Below the pieces are notes generated by a model. It searched no databases, had not been told where the DNA came from, and worked only from the letters and a program-made list of their open reading frames with translations. From positions 1 through 55,114 of the forward strand of contig JAKPPB010000070.1 in assembly GCA_029547605.1 (NCBI GenBank): 55,114 bases of DNA. Reading direction: 5' to 3'. The position numbers and the translations under genes are program-made. Below, in pieces: positions 7,987 to 17,453 of this stretch. The stretch comes from Methanobacteriota archaeon. GTDB taxonomy: Archaea > Halobacteriota > Methanomicrobia > Methanomicrobiales > Methanospirillaceae. Position 1 is the first letter of the stretch; every line of letters begins with the position of its first letter.

Positions 7987-9465
7987 TCATTTCCTGCTTC
8001 CCTTCACGCGGGCTTCGAATCCCCTGGCGAATCCCATGAACAGGATAAGGACAGGGATGATCTCCAGCCTCCCAATCCACATCAGGAATATGAATAACCA
8101 CTTGATCGCAAACGGGCTTGCGGGAGTGAGGTACCCGAGGCCAAGGCCCACGTTGCTCATTGTTGAGACCTCCTCGAATACCACTTCGTGGACCTTGAAG
8201 CCGGTTGCCGCAAGATGGAGGCCGATTATTGTGGCTACGAAGATGACCAGGACATAAAGGACGATGATCAGCATGTTCTTGGAGAGTTCGACCTCCGAGA
8301 TCCGCGTGGGAATGGCTTTTCCTTCATGCCGGAACGGGACAATCTCCCTTCCCCTCGCAAAGAAGCGCCTGAACCACCAGACGAGGCCTTCATACCCGAG
8401 AATGACACGGTTTGCCTTGATACCCCCTGATGTGCTCCCGGCTGCCCCACCGATCATCATGAGTATGATGATGACGATGAGCGGCCCTGGCACCCAGTGG
8501 AGGTCCGAGTTCTGGAGCCCGGTGCAGGTCAACCCCGATATCGTGCAGAAGAAACCCTGCCGGACCGCAGTCTCAAGGGGCAAATTATTGAAGAGATGGA
8601 GGTCGAGGGTCACCACGACTGATCCCACCAGCGCCAGCGCCAGTATGAGGCGGACGACCCTGTCCCTGAAGAAAGGCCTGATCTTCCCCCTGTACATGAA
8701 GAAATACAGCTTGAATGGCAATGCACCCGCGATCATGACAGGGATGAGGAGTCCCTCGAGAGCCACGTTGTGATAATATGCCATACCGGCATCATGGAGA
8801 GAGAAGCCCCCGGTGGCGATGGATACCATCGTCAGGTTGAGCGCGTCCCAGAGGGGGATCCCTGAGAGCATTACCATTCCCGTGAAAACAACGGTCAGGA
8901 AGAGGTATATGACCCACATGCGTCTCCCGGTGGAGACCACGCTCGGCATCAACTCCTCTGATCGCCCCTCTGACCGGTAGAGCTGGTGCTGCATGAGGCT
9001 CGATCTCGAGAGCATGGCGGTACCAAATGCGATCACCCCCACCCCGCCGACCCACTGCATGAACGAGCGCCAGAAAAGGAGGGTCTTGGGGGTGGAGTCG
9101 AGGGTCCCTATTACCGTAAACCCGGTCCCTGTCCAGCCAGACATTGCCTCAAAGATGCTGTCCGTCACACTCATGTGGACGCCGATCACGAACGGAAGAG
9201 CCCCGATCACCGCAATTGCAAGCCAGATGAGCGCCACGGCAGCAAGGGCCACCGAGATCTGCGGGACATACTCCTTCCTTGGTATGCGGGATATGAGGAG
9301 CCCAAGGATGAGAAACGTCAGCGGGACGGATGCCATCGGCACCACCATCTCCCATTCTCCGAAAATTATGAGCACAACGAATGGAACGAGGGTAATTGCC
9401 CCGAGGAATTCGAAGATGACCCCCATGTCATGGGCGATGACGGCCAGGGTCTCCAGCCGCTTCAT
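7987..9465 (-). CDS. trkH: TrkH/KtrB-family potassium uptake membrane subunit
   Basis: A 492-residue polytopic membrane protein of the TrkH/KtrB/HKT superfamily, the ion-conducting subunit for potassium uptake. The four pore-loop repeats with their conserved glycines are visible: TGTGFTV (about residue 112), IATGGFS (about 222), SGLTCTG (about 318) and SNVGLG (about 442). The intracellular gate region GGAAGSTSGGIKANR is also intact. Trk systems need a cytosolic NAD/ATP-binding regulator (TrkA), and none is encoded nearby, so the partner must lie elsewhere. The ATG at 9465 gives a standard N-terminus. The tRNA-Leu gene lies upstream on the same strand. Confidence 0.92.
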   Translation of the reverse strand: MKRLETLAVIAHDMGVIFEFLGAITLVPFVVLIIFGEWEMVVPMASVPLTFLILGLLISRIPRKEYVPQISVALAAVALIWLAIAVIGALPFVIGVHMSVTDSIFEAMSGWTGTGFTVIGTLDSTPKTLLFWRSFMQWVGGVGVIAFGTAMLSRSSLMQHQLYRSEGRSEELMPSVVSTGRRMWVIYLFLTVVFTGMVMLSGIPLWDALNLTMVSIATGGFSLHDAGMAYYHNVALEGLLIPVMIAGALPFKLYFFMYRGKIRPFFRDRVVRLILALALVGSVVVTLDLHLFNNLPLETAVRQGFFCTISGLTCTGLQNSDLHWVPGPLIVIIILMMIGGAAGSTSGGIKANRVILGYEGLVWWFRRFFARGREIVPFRHEGKAIPTRISEVELSKNMLIIVLYVLVIFVATIIGLHLAATGFKVHEVVFEEVSTMSNVGLGLGYLTPASPFAIKWLFIFLMWIGRLEIIPVLILFMGFARGFEARVKGSRK

Positions 9466-9681
9466 GAGGAGATGATTATCAGGGGTAGTTTATCTCCATT
9501 CCGTATGAACGAGAATGCATGATAACCCGGCCTCCTGTGATTACAAAAGGACTTGAAATCGTACACAGGATCCCCTTGTTTGGAGAGCGGAAAGCGCACG
9601 GCAGACAGTCTCTTGCATGGTGCACGCCCTCATACGGATGCACCTGGAGGACGGTATCATGTGTGACTGGCAGGCATTTTG
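9466..9681. other. Intergenic region between trkH and tRNA-Leu
   Basis: About 215 bases with no supported gene. On the minus strand it serves as the trkH upstream region; no strong TATA box stands out. Confidence 0.4.
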
Positions 9682-9694
9682 AAAAGAAAAAGAA
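9682..9694 (-). terminator. T-rich terminator of tRNA-Leu
   Basis: The minus strand reads TTCTTTTTCTTTT directly after the tRNA discriminator base, matching oligo-T termination of archaeal tRNA genes. Confidence 0.6.
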
Positions 9695-9779
9695 TGCGAG
9701 GGATGGGATTTGAACCCAAGAACTCCTGCGAGACTAGACCCTGAATCTAGCGCCTTTGACCTGGCTTGGCTACCCTCGC
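9695..9779 (-). tRNA. tRNA-Leu (anticodon CAG)
   Basis: An 85-base class II tRNA on the minus strand. The acceptor stem GCGAGGG pairs with CCCTCGC, with discriminator A. The anticodon stem CTAGA/TCTAG encloses the 7-base loop TTCAGGG, giving anticodon CAG and reading CUG codons. The long variable arm (CTC..GAG type) and discriminator A agree with leucine identity. The T-arm loop is TTCAAAT with four good pairs and one mismatched base at its base. No 3' CCA is encoded and no intron is present. Confidence 0.93.
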
Positions 9780-9804
9780 TCCTCCTACTCGTAGGTTGTC
9801 GGGG

Positions 9805-9813
9805 AAAATAAAG
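9805..9813 (-). promoter_or_regulatory. TATA-like box for tRNA-Leu
   Basis: The minus strand CTTTATTTT lies 26-34 bases before the first tRNA base, the normal distance for archaeal transcription to begin at or just ahead of the mature 5' end. Confidence 0.5.
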
Positions 9814-9865
9814 ATGTGGATTCAATGGCAGAAATATGAGAGGGAGAGCCTTTGTTTTCCCCCGC

Positions 9866-11539
9866 TCAAAGATCCCCGCCGTGCGAACACGACTTCATTT
9901 CCTTCTCGCGGAGGATGTTTCGCCGGATCTTACCGGAGATTGTCTTGGGAAGGTCGTCGACGAACTCTATTGCCCTCGGGTACTTGTAGGGTGCGGTGGT
10001 CTTCTTGACAAACTTCTGGATGTCCTTTACGAGCTGCTCGCTCGGCTGGAAGCCCTCTTTTAAGACAATGAAGGCCTTGACGATCATCCCCCTGATCACG
10101 TCGGGAGATCCCACTACCGCTGCCTCCTTTACCGCCGGATGCTCGAGCAGTGCAGACTCCACTTCGAAGGGGCCGATGCGGTAGCCCGAGCTCTTGATCA
10201 CGTCATCATCGCGGCCCACAAACCAGAAGTAGCCATCTTTGTCGACGTATGCCTTATCCCCGGTATAATAGAAATCTCCCACAAACGCCTGCTCGTTGGC
10301 CTCGGGGTCATAGAGGTAGCCGTCGAAGAGGCCGACTGGTTTTGGTTTCACCCTGATTGCGATCCTCCCCACCTCCCCTGCGGGAACCGGCTTCCCTTCA
10401 TCGTCATGAAGCTCGATGTGCCAGCCGGGAGCGGGCTTTCCCATGGAGCCGGGACGCGCCTCCATGCATGGGAAGGTCCCGATGACGAGCACGAGTTCAG
10501 TCTGGCCGTATCCTTCGTAGATGGTGAGTCCGGTCCCCTCCTTCCATACCCGTATGACCTCAGGGTTGAGGGGTTCTCCGGCACTCACGCAGTGGCGGAG
10601 CTCCTTTAAGTCATACTTCTTCAGGTCGGCGAGGATCAGCATGCGGTACACTGTCGGCGGGGCACAGAAGACCGTGACCTCGTACTTCTCGAGTATCGGC
10701 AGGAGTTCCGTCGCCTTGAACCTCCCCCGGATGTCATACACGAGGATGCAGGCACCCTGCATCCATGGCCCGAAGAACTTGCCCCACGAGGACTTGGCCC
10801 AGCCGGTGTCAGCAAGTGTAAAGTGGAGGTCGTTCTCACGGAGATCAAGCCAGAACTTTCCGGTAGTGACATGGCCGAGCGGCAGGGCATGGTTATGCAC
10901 GACCATCTTGGGCTCTCCTGTAGTCCCTGAGGTGAAATAGATGACCAGCGGGTCCTTCGAGCGTGTCCGCTCCATCCCACTCATCGTGACGAGGCGACGG
11001 GATACCGGTGCCGGGTATTCCTGCTCCTCGCGGTAGCTGATCCAGCCCGGCAGGTCGGCGTCGATCACGAGGCGGGAGCGGAGGCTCGGGCACTCGGTGC
11101 AGATCTCTTCGACCTTTGGTGCGTTCTCATTATCCGTGATGATCATCCGGATCTTGGCCGCATTGATCCGGTACTTGAGGTCCTTTCCGGTCAGCATCGT
11201 CGGGCACGGGCAGAAGACTGCCCCCAGCTTGATGCAGGCGAGCGCGAATATCCACCACTCCGGGACCCTCGTCAGCATGATGATCACCCGGTCGCCCTTC
11301 TTGATGCCGTACTTGAGGAGCATGTTCGCCGCAGAGTTCGAGAGGTTCATCATATGACGGAAGGTGAAGGTCTTCTCACGGCCCTCCTGGTCGACCCATA
11401 TCATCGCAAGCCTGTTCCGGTCCTTTGCGGCAAGATGATCGATCTGGTCGAACCCGAAGTTGTAGTATTCGGGCACGTCGAAAGAGAAGTGATCGTAGAC
11501 TTCCTGGTAATTGTGCATGTTGTGCCCTGCGGCAGCCAT
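9866..11539 (-). CDS. AMP-forming acyl-CoA synthetase (medium-chain type), copy 1
   Basis: A 557-residue AMP-forming acyl-CoA synthetase, which activates a carboxylic acid to acyl-CoA with ATP. Adenylation-family motifs are complete: P-loop YFTSGTTGEPKM, EGYGQTE, YYTGDKAY, FWFVGRDDDVIKSSGYRIG (hinge and CoA-binding part) and the catalytic lysine in TISGKIRR near the C-terminus. The length and DTGWAKSSWG place it with medium-chain-type synthetases rather than the longer acetyl-CoA synthetases. A Methanosarcina homologue is known to favour branched acyl groups such as 2-methylbutyrate, so acetate, propionate or branched acids are all possible. An ATG at 11518 (MHNYQEVYDHF) is an alternative start. 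It follows its paralogue after 130 bases. Confidence 0.88.
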   Translation of the reverse strand: MAAAGHNMHNYQEVYDHFSFDVPEYYNFGFDQIDHLAAKDRNRLAMIWVDQEGREKTFTFRHMMNLSNSAANMLLKYGIKKGDRVIIMLTRVPEWWIFALACIKLGAVFCPCPTMLTGKDLKYRINAAKIRMIITDNENAPKVEEICTECPSLRSRLVIDADLPGWISYREEQEYPAPVSRRLVTMSGMERTRSKDPLVIYFTSGTTGEPKMVVHNHALPLGHVTTGKFWLDLRENDLHFTLADTGWAKSSWGKFFGPWMQGACILVYDIRGRFKATELLPILEKYEVTVFCAPPTVYRMLILADLKKYDLKELRHCVSAGEPLNPEVIRVWKEGTGLTIYEGYGQTELVLVIGTFPCMEARPGSMGKPAPGWHIELHDDEGKPVPAGEVGRIAIRVKPKPVGLFDGYLYDPEANEQAFVGDFYYTGDKAYVDKDGYFWFVGRDDDVIKSSGYRIGPFEVESALLEHPAVKEAAVVGSPDVIRGMIVKAFIVLKEGFQPSEQLVKDIQKFVKKTTAPYKYPRAIEFVDDLPKTISGKIRRNILREKEMKSCSHGGDL

Positions 11540-11669
11540 ATGAACTGATATGTTGTGCGAGAACCGACAAAAAGGTGTTCTTTTTCATGCATCAGGCAGT
11601 TGAATTGAGGGATTTACCAGGCGAAAATGAAGATATTCAGGTGAGAATGAGGTGAAAAAGGGGAGGGAC

Positions 11670-13337
11670 TCACTGCGAGCTGTTGAACTTCTCGAGCTCT
11701 CTTCTCCTGAGCTCGCCCCGCCTGATCTTCCCTGAGAGTGTCTTTGGCAGATCGCTGACAAACTCGATTGCCCTGGGATACTTGTACGGAGCGGTGTTCT
11801 TCCGTACGTGGGACTGGATATCCTTTATCAGGCGCTCGGAGGGTTCGTATCCTGGTTTCAGGACGACGAACGCCTTCACGATGGTCCCGCGTATGAGATC
11901 GGGTGATCCGACCACCGCCGACTCTGCGACTGCCGGGTGCTCGAGCAGCGCCGATTCCACCTCGAAGGGGCCGATGCGGTAGCCCGAACTCTTAATGATG
12001 TCGTCGTCGCGGCCCACGAACCAGAAGTAGCCATCACTATCCCTGTATGCTTTGTCGCCGGTGTAGTAGAACCCGTTCATAAACGACTCTGCATTCGCCT
12101 CTGGGTTATTGAGGTATTCAACAAAGAGCCCCACGGGCCTCGGGTCGAGCTTCACCGCGATCCTCCCCTCCTCCCCGTCGGGAACGGGATTTCCCTCCTC
12201 GTCGTGGAGCTCGATGTGCCAGCCCGGGGCAGGTCTGCCCATCGACCCAGGCTTGATCTTCATGCCCCGGAAGGTGCCGATGCAGCAGACTGTCTCGGTC
12301 TGTCCATAGCCCTCTGCAATGGGAAGACCGGTCCCCTCCTGCCAGACCCGGACCACCTCGGGATTGAGGGGCTCGCCGGCACTCACGCAGCGCCTGAGTT
12401 CACGGAGGTCGAACTTCTCGAGGTCGGCGAGGATCAGCATCCGGTAGATAGTAGGGGGGACGCAGAAGGTGGTAAGCTCGTATTTCTCCATCAGCGGGAG
12501 AAGCTCGGTTGCCTTGAACTTGCCACGAACATCATATACGAAGAGGCATGCACCCTGGATCCACTGCCCGAAGATCTTGCCCCAGGCGCACTTCGCCCAG
12601 CCTGTGTCTGAGTAGGTGAAATGGAGGTCGTTTTGGGTGAGATCCTGCCAGAGTCCCGCAGTCACGAGGTGGCCGAGGGGGTAGGAGTGGTTATGCAGGA
12701 CCATCTTCGGCTCGCCTGTCGTCCCGGAAGTGAAGTAGATGAGCATCGGGTCGGTGGCTAGAGTCTTCTTTTCGACCGGCATGCTCACAGAGTGGTGCGA
12801 GACCGGTGCCGGGTAGAAGAGCTCGTGGGGGTAGCTGATCCACCCCGGGCGCTCGCCGTCCAAGAGGAACCGGCAGGAGAGTGTGGGACACTCCTCTGCA
12901 ATCTCGTCGACTTTCCCGGTATGTTCAAGGTTGGTGATGACCATCTTGAACTTTCCCTCGTTCAGGCGATACCTGATATCCTTCGGGGTGAGCATCGTTG
13001 GGCAGGGACAGACCACTGCCCCGAGCTTTATCAGCGCGATCACGAAAACCCACCACTCTGGTACCCTCGGCAGGATAAGGAGCACCCGGTCTCCCTTCTG
13101 GATGCCGTACTTGATCAGGATGTTTGCAGCCTGGTTGGACAGATTCTTCAGGTCGCGGAACGAGAACTTCTTCTCTTCCTTCTCCTGGTTCACCCAGATC
13201 ATTGCCAGCTTGTTCCGGTCCTTCTCTGCCCACGAATCGATGACGTCAAAACCAAAATTGAAATATTTTGGGACGTGGATCTCAAAGTTCCTGCAGAGAT
13301 CCTCATACGATCCCTGCGACTCGGTTGTTCCCTCCAT
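11670..13337 (-). CDS. AMP-forming acyl-CoA synthetase (medium-chain type), copy 2
   Basis: A 555-residue paralogue of the next gene downstream, clearly similar along its whole length. It carries the same adenylation motifs: YFTSGTTGEPKM, EGYGQTE, YYTGDKAY, FWFVGRDDDIIKSSGYRIG and the catalytic-lysine motif TLSGKIRR. The two copies differ just after YGQTE (TVCCIGTF here, LVLVIGTF in copy 1) and in the DTGWAK region (KCAWGKIFGQW against KSSWGKFFGPW), places that could alter acyl preference. The gene is divergent from tbp. It most likely shares the leftward transcript with copy 1 and supports assimilation of acetate or other short acids. Confidence 0.88.
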   Translation of the reverse strand: MEGTTESQGSYEDLCRNFEIHVPKYFNFGFDVIDSWAEKDRNKLAMIWVNQEKEEKKFSFRDLKNLSNQAANILIKYGIQKGDRVLLILPRVPEWWVFVIALIKLGAVVCPCPTMLTPKDIRYRLNEGKFKMVITNLEHTGKVDEIAEECPTLSCRFLLDGERPGWISYPHELFYPAPVSHHSVSMPVEKKTLATDPMLIYFTSGTTGEPKMVLHNHSYPLGHLVTAGLWQDLTQNDLHFTYSDTGWAKCAWGKIFGQWIQGACLFVYDVRGKFKATELLPLMEKYELTTFCVPPTIYRMLILADLEKFDLRELRRCVSAGEPLNPEVVRVWQEGTGLPIAEGYGQTETVCCIGTFRGMKIKPGSMGRPAPGWHIELHDEEGNPVPDGEEGRIAVKLDPRPVGLFVEYLNNPEANAESFMNGFYYTGDKAYRDSDGYFWFVGRDDDIIKSSGYRIGPFEVESALLEHPAVAESAVVGSPDLIRGTIVKAFVVLKPGYEPSERLIKDIQSHVRKNTAPYKYPRAIEFVSDLPKTLSGKIRRGELRRRELEKFNSSQ

Positions 13338-13462
13338 AAAAAACCTATACTATTTCTCAATTCCCTGATTTGAATCTGTCCATTTTTCCCAAAAACGCCC
13401 AGATGCGGTGACATAAAGGTATTCGATTAGTATTATGCTGCGTGAAAAGGGATCTATTAGCA

Positions 13463-14017
13463 ATGTCCGGTTCGAGGTACGACTCTTTGAAGATCGAGAA
13501 TATCGTAGCCTCAGGGGCAATTGCCGATGCAATCGACCTTGCAGAAGTCTCAAGGAAGATCGAGCACTGCGAGCTTAACCAGAAAAGGTTCCCGGGCGCG
13601 GTATTCCGGATGGAGAACCCAAAGATTGCGTCTCTTATCTTTTCATCGGGCAAGGTGGTGCTCACCGGCATCCGCGACCAGGATTCCTTAAAACAGGGGC
13701 TCTCCCTGATCATTTCAGCGATGAAGGCGGCAGGGGTGGAGACATACCCAGAGCCCCGTGTGGGGATCACCAACATCGTCTGCTCCTATGACATCGGGAA
13801 GAACATCAACCTGAACAAGGTAGTCATCACCCTGAACCTCGAGAATATCGAGTACGAGCCCGAACAGTTTCCTGGCCTCGTTTACAGGATAAAGGATCCG
13901 AAGATCGTGGCGCTCCTCTTCTCATCAGGAAAGATTATCCTGACGGGGGGAAAGACCCTCGACGAGATCAAGCGGGGGCTCGACTTCCTGGAGCAGAAGA
14001 TCAGCGGGATCCTCTGA
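13463..14017 (+). CDS. tbp: TATA-box-binding protein
   Basis: A 184-residue archaeal TBP, the general factor that binds TATA boxes and recruits TFB and RNA polymerase. Two direct repeats of about 90 residues form the saddle: the first runs from LKIENIVASG, the second from ITNIVCSYDIG. Each contains the F-P-G-x-V-[FY]-R motif (RFPGAVFRM and QFPGLVYRI) and the [IV]-x-x-L-[IL]-F-S-S-G-K motif. The frame opens at a GTG at 13442, but the ATG at 13463 agrees with the length and N-terminus of known archaeal TBPs. The stop codon abuts that of the convergent helicase gene with no spacer. Confidence 0.95.
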   Translation: MSGSRYDSLKIENIVASGAIADAIDLAEVSRKIEHCELNQKRFPGAVFRMENPKIASLIFSSGKVVLTGIRDQDSLKQGLSLIISAMKAAGVETYPEPRVGITNIVCSYDIGKNINLNKVVITLNLENIEYEPEQFPGLVYRIKDPKIVALLFSSGKIILTGGKTLDEIKRGLDFLEQKISGIL

Positions 14018-16708
14018 TTACCAGAACCGCCTGGTGCGGATGTAATTACGCTCAGCCCTGATAATCTCCCGGTAAAACCCGTCACCCTCCGCGAGGGTAG
14101 AAAGTATCCGCGAGGCGTTCTCCGGGCCCACTCCCCTCGCGGCAAGGGCGGTCACCGCCTTCTTTCCTCCCGACAGCACAATGTTCGCATTCCTGAGGAG
14201 ACGCTGCGCGAGTGCCCGTTCCTCGTCATTCTTTTCTTTCTTTTTTACAATGGCCATCAATGACTCCTCCCACGGCTTCAAGACCGCGACCAGCCCTGCC
14301 CCGCAGACAGGGCAACGGAGGGGATCGGGGACCCGGGACACAGTTGTGCGGCTCTTCCAGTTCCTGCAGTGCATGCATGCGAGGATGATCTCCTGCTGTT
14401 CGAGGCGGCGCTTAAGGGTCCCGATCACCGCCTGGTCTGCGGTGGGAGGAGATATCTGGTCCCTTGACGCCCACAGCCCCTCTGCGCCAAGGATGCTCAG
14501 GGGAGAAACGACCACTTCGATTGACCCTTCCCTTACCAGCGAGACTATCCGTGCCGCAGCCGGAACGTCCATATATACCGAGAAGAGCTCGCGGTAGGCC
14601 TCTTTCTGGACGACGGTCCCGTCGAAGATCTCGACAAGCCTGTGGGTACTTATCCGCTCGTAGTCCGCGTCCGGGTCGATCGCCCCGAACTTCTTTGCCA
14701 CCTGGACCATCTTCCACTTGAAGAGCGCCGTCCGCTTCATCGCGAGTTGCAGGATCCCCTCGATGTGTGCCGGGTCAAGTGAGCACAGGATCTCCCGCAC
14801 GTCCGCCGCCTTCACTGAAGAAGGGAGCCTCAGGTAGATCCGGTAGGCATCTATCTCGATTCCTACGGTTGTCCCATACCGGGCCGAGAGGAGAATTGAG
14901 AGGACTCTTGCCAGGGCTTCATTGGCCTTGTGCCCTGCGCAGACGTTGCAGACCACTCCTTCGGGCGCGTTCTCAAGGGTGATAAGGGTATCGTGAGGCA
15001 CCTTTGTGCGGTTCCTGTCCATCTCCAACAGGAACCTGGCTGCAAACTCAAGCGGGCGCTCGCCCGGATGGTACGGCGAGAAGTCCCTTGACCTCCGGAG
15101 AGATCCCACTTCACGGGCAACGGAAAAGGGGACGGGGATCTGCTCGCCCTCCCATGAAGGGAGCTCGCCCTTCGCCTTTTTCGCCGGTTCGACAATTATC
15201 CTGCCCTCTTCCATGTCAAGAACCCGCCAGAGCTGCCCTTTTGTGATGAAGACCGCACCGGTATGCACGAACCCGACAACGAAAGACTCGTCGAGGGTTC
15301 CGACGGTCTTCCTTGCTACCATGTCGAAGACGACCACCTTCCGCTCGTCGTGGATCATGGAGAGGTTGGACGAGAGATAGCGCCGGGATCTCCCTCCCGA
15401 CCTTACCATTTCGCCCTCGATGCGGATGAGACCGTGCTCGGCCATCTGGGTGCAGACCTCGTCGACCAGGTCTCCTGCGTTGGCAAACGGATAACTCCTC
15501 TCCACGATGTCCCGGATCCTCTGGCGAGAGATCTCCCGGTATTCCACCGACAGCGCGGCTATCTGGTTTGCGAGGACATCTGCCGCATTGAGGTGTATAT
15601 TCACGTCCTCAACCTGGCCAGCCTTCGCCCGCCTGGCAATGACAAGGGACTCAAGCAGGTCGTCAAACCCGGTCGCGAGCACCGTTCCCCTGGAAACTGC
15701 GTCCATCTGGTGCCCGGCACGACCCACCCGCTGCACAAGCCTTGCGACCTCGCGGGGAGACCCAAACTGGACCACATGCTCTATCCGCCCGATGTCGATC
15801 CCGAGTTCCATCGATGAGGTGGAGATCAGGGCACGGACCGAACCCGACCTGAAGCGCTCCTCGGCCTCTATCCTCACATCCTTCGAGAGCGAGCCATGGT
15901 GCACCTCCACGTCCCCCCTGTGGTAGAGCTGGTGGCCGAGGGCTTCGGCGGTCACCCGGGTGTTCACGAAGACCAGCGTGGACTCATGCCTCCCGATAGC
16001 CCGGGATACCCACGCGGCCTGCTTCTCGAATGAATCCCCGGCAAAATCGACGGATATTTCAAGGTGCTTCGTGACCGGGACACAGACTATCGAGAAGTCT
16101 CGTGCCCCGCAGAGGAAACGGCCCACCTCGTCGGGGTTTCCCACCGTGGCCGAGAGCCCGATCCGCTGGAACTCTCCTGCATACTCCCTCAGCCTCTCGA
16201 GGGCAACGGCGAGCTGGGCTCCCCGCTTGCTCCCCGCAAGCTCGTGGATCTCATCAATTACGACATACCTCACATTCGCAAGGTGCTTTCGCAGCACCTT
16301 GCCCATGAAGAGCGCCTGGAGGGTTTCGGGAGTGGTAATCAGGAGGTCCGGCGGGTGGAGCGCCTGCTTCCTGCGCTCTGTCTGCGTCGTGTCCCCATGC
16401 CTGACACCCACCCGAAGCCCAAGCTCTCTGCACCACCACTCAAGGCGCTGCAGCATGTCCCTGTTCAGCGATCGGAGGGGAGTGATGTAGAGCGTGCAGA
16501 ACCCGCCCCCCGTCTGCGACATCATCGCATCAAAGACCGGGATCATCGCACTCTCGGTCTTTCCCGTCCCGGTGGGGGCTACCAGGAGGAGGTTTCTGCC
16601 CTCTCTGACCAGCGGGATGGCCTTCTGCTGGATCTCAGAGAGCTTTGAGAAGCCCCGAGCCCGGATGCAGTCCTGCACCCTTCGGTCAAGCGCCCTCTGC
16701 GTCTCCAT
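14018..16708 (-). CDS. Lhr-type DEAD/DEAH superfamily 2 helicase
   Basis: A large (896-residue) SF2 helicase of the Lhr (large helicase-related) type, 3'-5' translocases linked to DNA repair. Helicase motifs appear in order: Q-type KLSEIQQKAIP, Walker A APTGTGKTES, TPLRSLNRD, TPETLQ, DEIH in VVIDEIHELAGSKRG, SATVGN, STSSMELGIDIG and QRVGRAGHQ. A winged-helix and Lhr-core region follows. Near the C-terminus two cysteine pairs (CMHC and CPVC) look like a zinc-binding site. The start at 16708 (METQRALDRRV) has TGGAAG just upstream on the minus strand; an alternative is 16747. It overlaps the phosphoesterase gene, so translational coupling is likely. Confidence 0.9.
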   Translation of the reverse strand: METQRALDRRVQDCIRARGFSKLSEIQQKAIPLVREGRNLLLVAPTGTGKTESAMIPVFDAMMSQTGGGFCTLYITPLRSLNRDMLQRLEWWCRELGLRVGVRHGDTTQTERRKQALHPPDLLITTPETLQALFMGKVLRKHLANVRYVVIDEIHELAGSKRGAQLAVALERLREYAGEFQRIGLSATVGNPDEVGRFLCGARDFSIVCVPVTKHLEISVDFAGDSFEKQAAWVSRAIGRHESTLVFVNTRVTAEALGHQLYHRGDVEVHHGSLSKDVRIEAEERFRSGSVRALISTSSMELGIDIGRIEHVVQFGSPREVARLVQRVGRAGHQMDAVSRGTVLATGFDDLLESLVIARRAKAGQVEDVNIHLNAADVLANQIAALSVEYREISRQRIRDIVERSYPFANAGDLVDEVCTQMAEHGLIRIEGEMVRSGGRSRRYLSSNLSMIHDERKVVVFDMVARKTVGTLDESFVVGFVHTGAVFITKGQLWRVLDMEEGRIIVEPAKKAKGELPSWEGEQIPVPFSVAREVGSLRRSRDFSPYHPGERPLEFAARFLLEMDRNRTKVPHDTLITLENAPEGVVCNVCAGHKANEALARVLSILLSARYGTTVGIEIDAYRIYLRLPSSVKAADVREILCSLDPAHIEGILQLAMKRTALFKWKMVQVAKKFGAIDPDADYERISTHRLVEIFDGTVVQKEAYRELFSVYMDVPAAARIVSLVREGSIEVVVSPLSILGAEGLWASRDQISPPTADQAVIGTLKRRLEQQEIILACMHCRNWKSRTTVSRVPDPLRCPVCGAGLVAVLKPWEESLMAIVKKKEKNDEERALAQRLLRNANIVLSGGKKAVTALAARGVGPENASRILSTLAEGDGFYREIIRAERNYIRTRRFW

Positions 16709-17453
16709 GGTCTTCCAGGGATCCAAGCGGACCAATGAATGTCCCATCTGCGAGGAATACCTCGGACTGCTCCGTATTCATGCACCGGGAGAGGGGGCTG
16801 AAAGGCTCTTTTGCCGTGCGTATGATGTCATAGCCGGCAAGCTCATTCAATGCGGGGATGAAGAGCACCCGGGTCTCTCCGGCCTCCCTTTCAGGGGATT
16901 CAGGAAACTGGAGGCAGAGATCGTCCACCGATGCCAGGAGATACCCCGGTGAACGGAGTGCGCAACCCACTTCGTCGCGGATGGATATCATGGGGTGGTG
17001 ATGCCCTGCAATTATGAGGTGTCCCTGTAGCAAGGGGTCGGGATAGGTATGGCCATGAATATAACCCACTCCGTCAATCAATGCCCCTGTTTTTGAGAGT
17101 ACCTCACCTTCACGGAAGAACTTCTCGATTCCCGGGTCATGGTTTCCGGGGACCAGGTTGATCGGCACCTTTGACCGGAGGGCATCCAGTATACCGGGAA
17201 GTTCCTGGAACTCCTGCCTGCTGGTAAGAGGGACGTTATGCTTCACGTCGCCGAGAAGGACAAGGAGGTCGGGCGACGCGGATTCGATGCAGGAGAGAAG
17301 TCTCTCCTTCCTCTGCCTGCTGCGGCTCCTGATATGAAGGCCATGCCTCGAGAGATCTGACTCTATCCCGAGGTGAAGATCTCCTGCGACAAGGACGCGG
17401 AGGTTCTCCTCGACCAGGAGTGCAGGACCGGTCTCGAGGAAGTCAAGTCTCAT
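16686..17453 (-). CDS. Calcineurin-like metallophosphoesterase of the RPA/Lhr operon
   Basis: A 255-residue metallophosphoesterase with the full two-metal signature: GDLHLG, GDVKHN, GNHDPG, HGHTYPD and GHHHP. No signal peptide is present. In haloarchaea a phosphoesterase is co-encoded with an RPA subunit and its associated protein, and in some bacteria a related MPE nuclease is co-encoded with an Lhr helicase and a DNA ligase. That makes a DNA nuclease or end-processing role likely here. The start at 17453 (MRLDFLETGP) overlaps the upstream stop codon by four bases (ATGA), and the 3' end overlaps the helicase start. Confidence 0.85.
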   Translation of the reverse strand: MRLDFLETGPALLVEENLRVLVAGDLHLGIESDLSRHGLHIRSRSRQRKERLLSCIESASPDLLVLLGDVKHNVPLTSRQEFQELPGILDALRSKVPINLVPGNHDPGIEKFFREGEVLSKTGALIDGVGYIHGHTYPDPLLQGHLIIAGHHHPMISIRDEVGCALRSPGYLLASVDDLCLQFPESPEREAGETRVLFIPALNELAGYDIIRTAKEPFSPLSRCMNTEQSEVFLADGTFIGPLGSLEDHGDAEGA

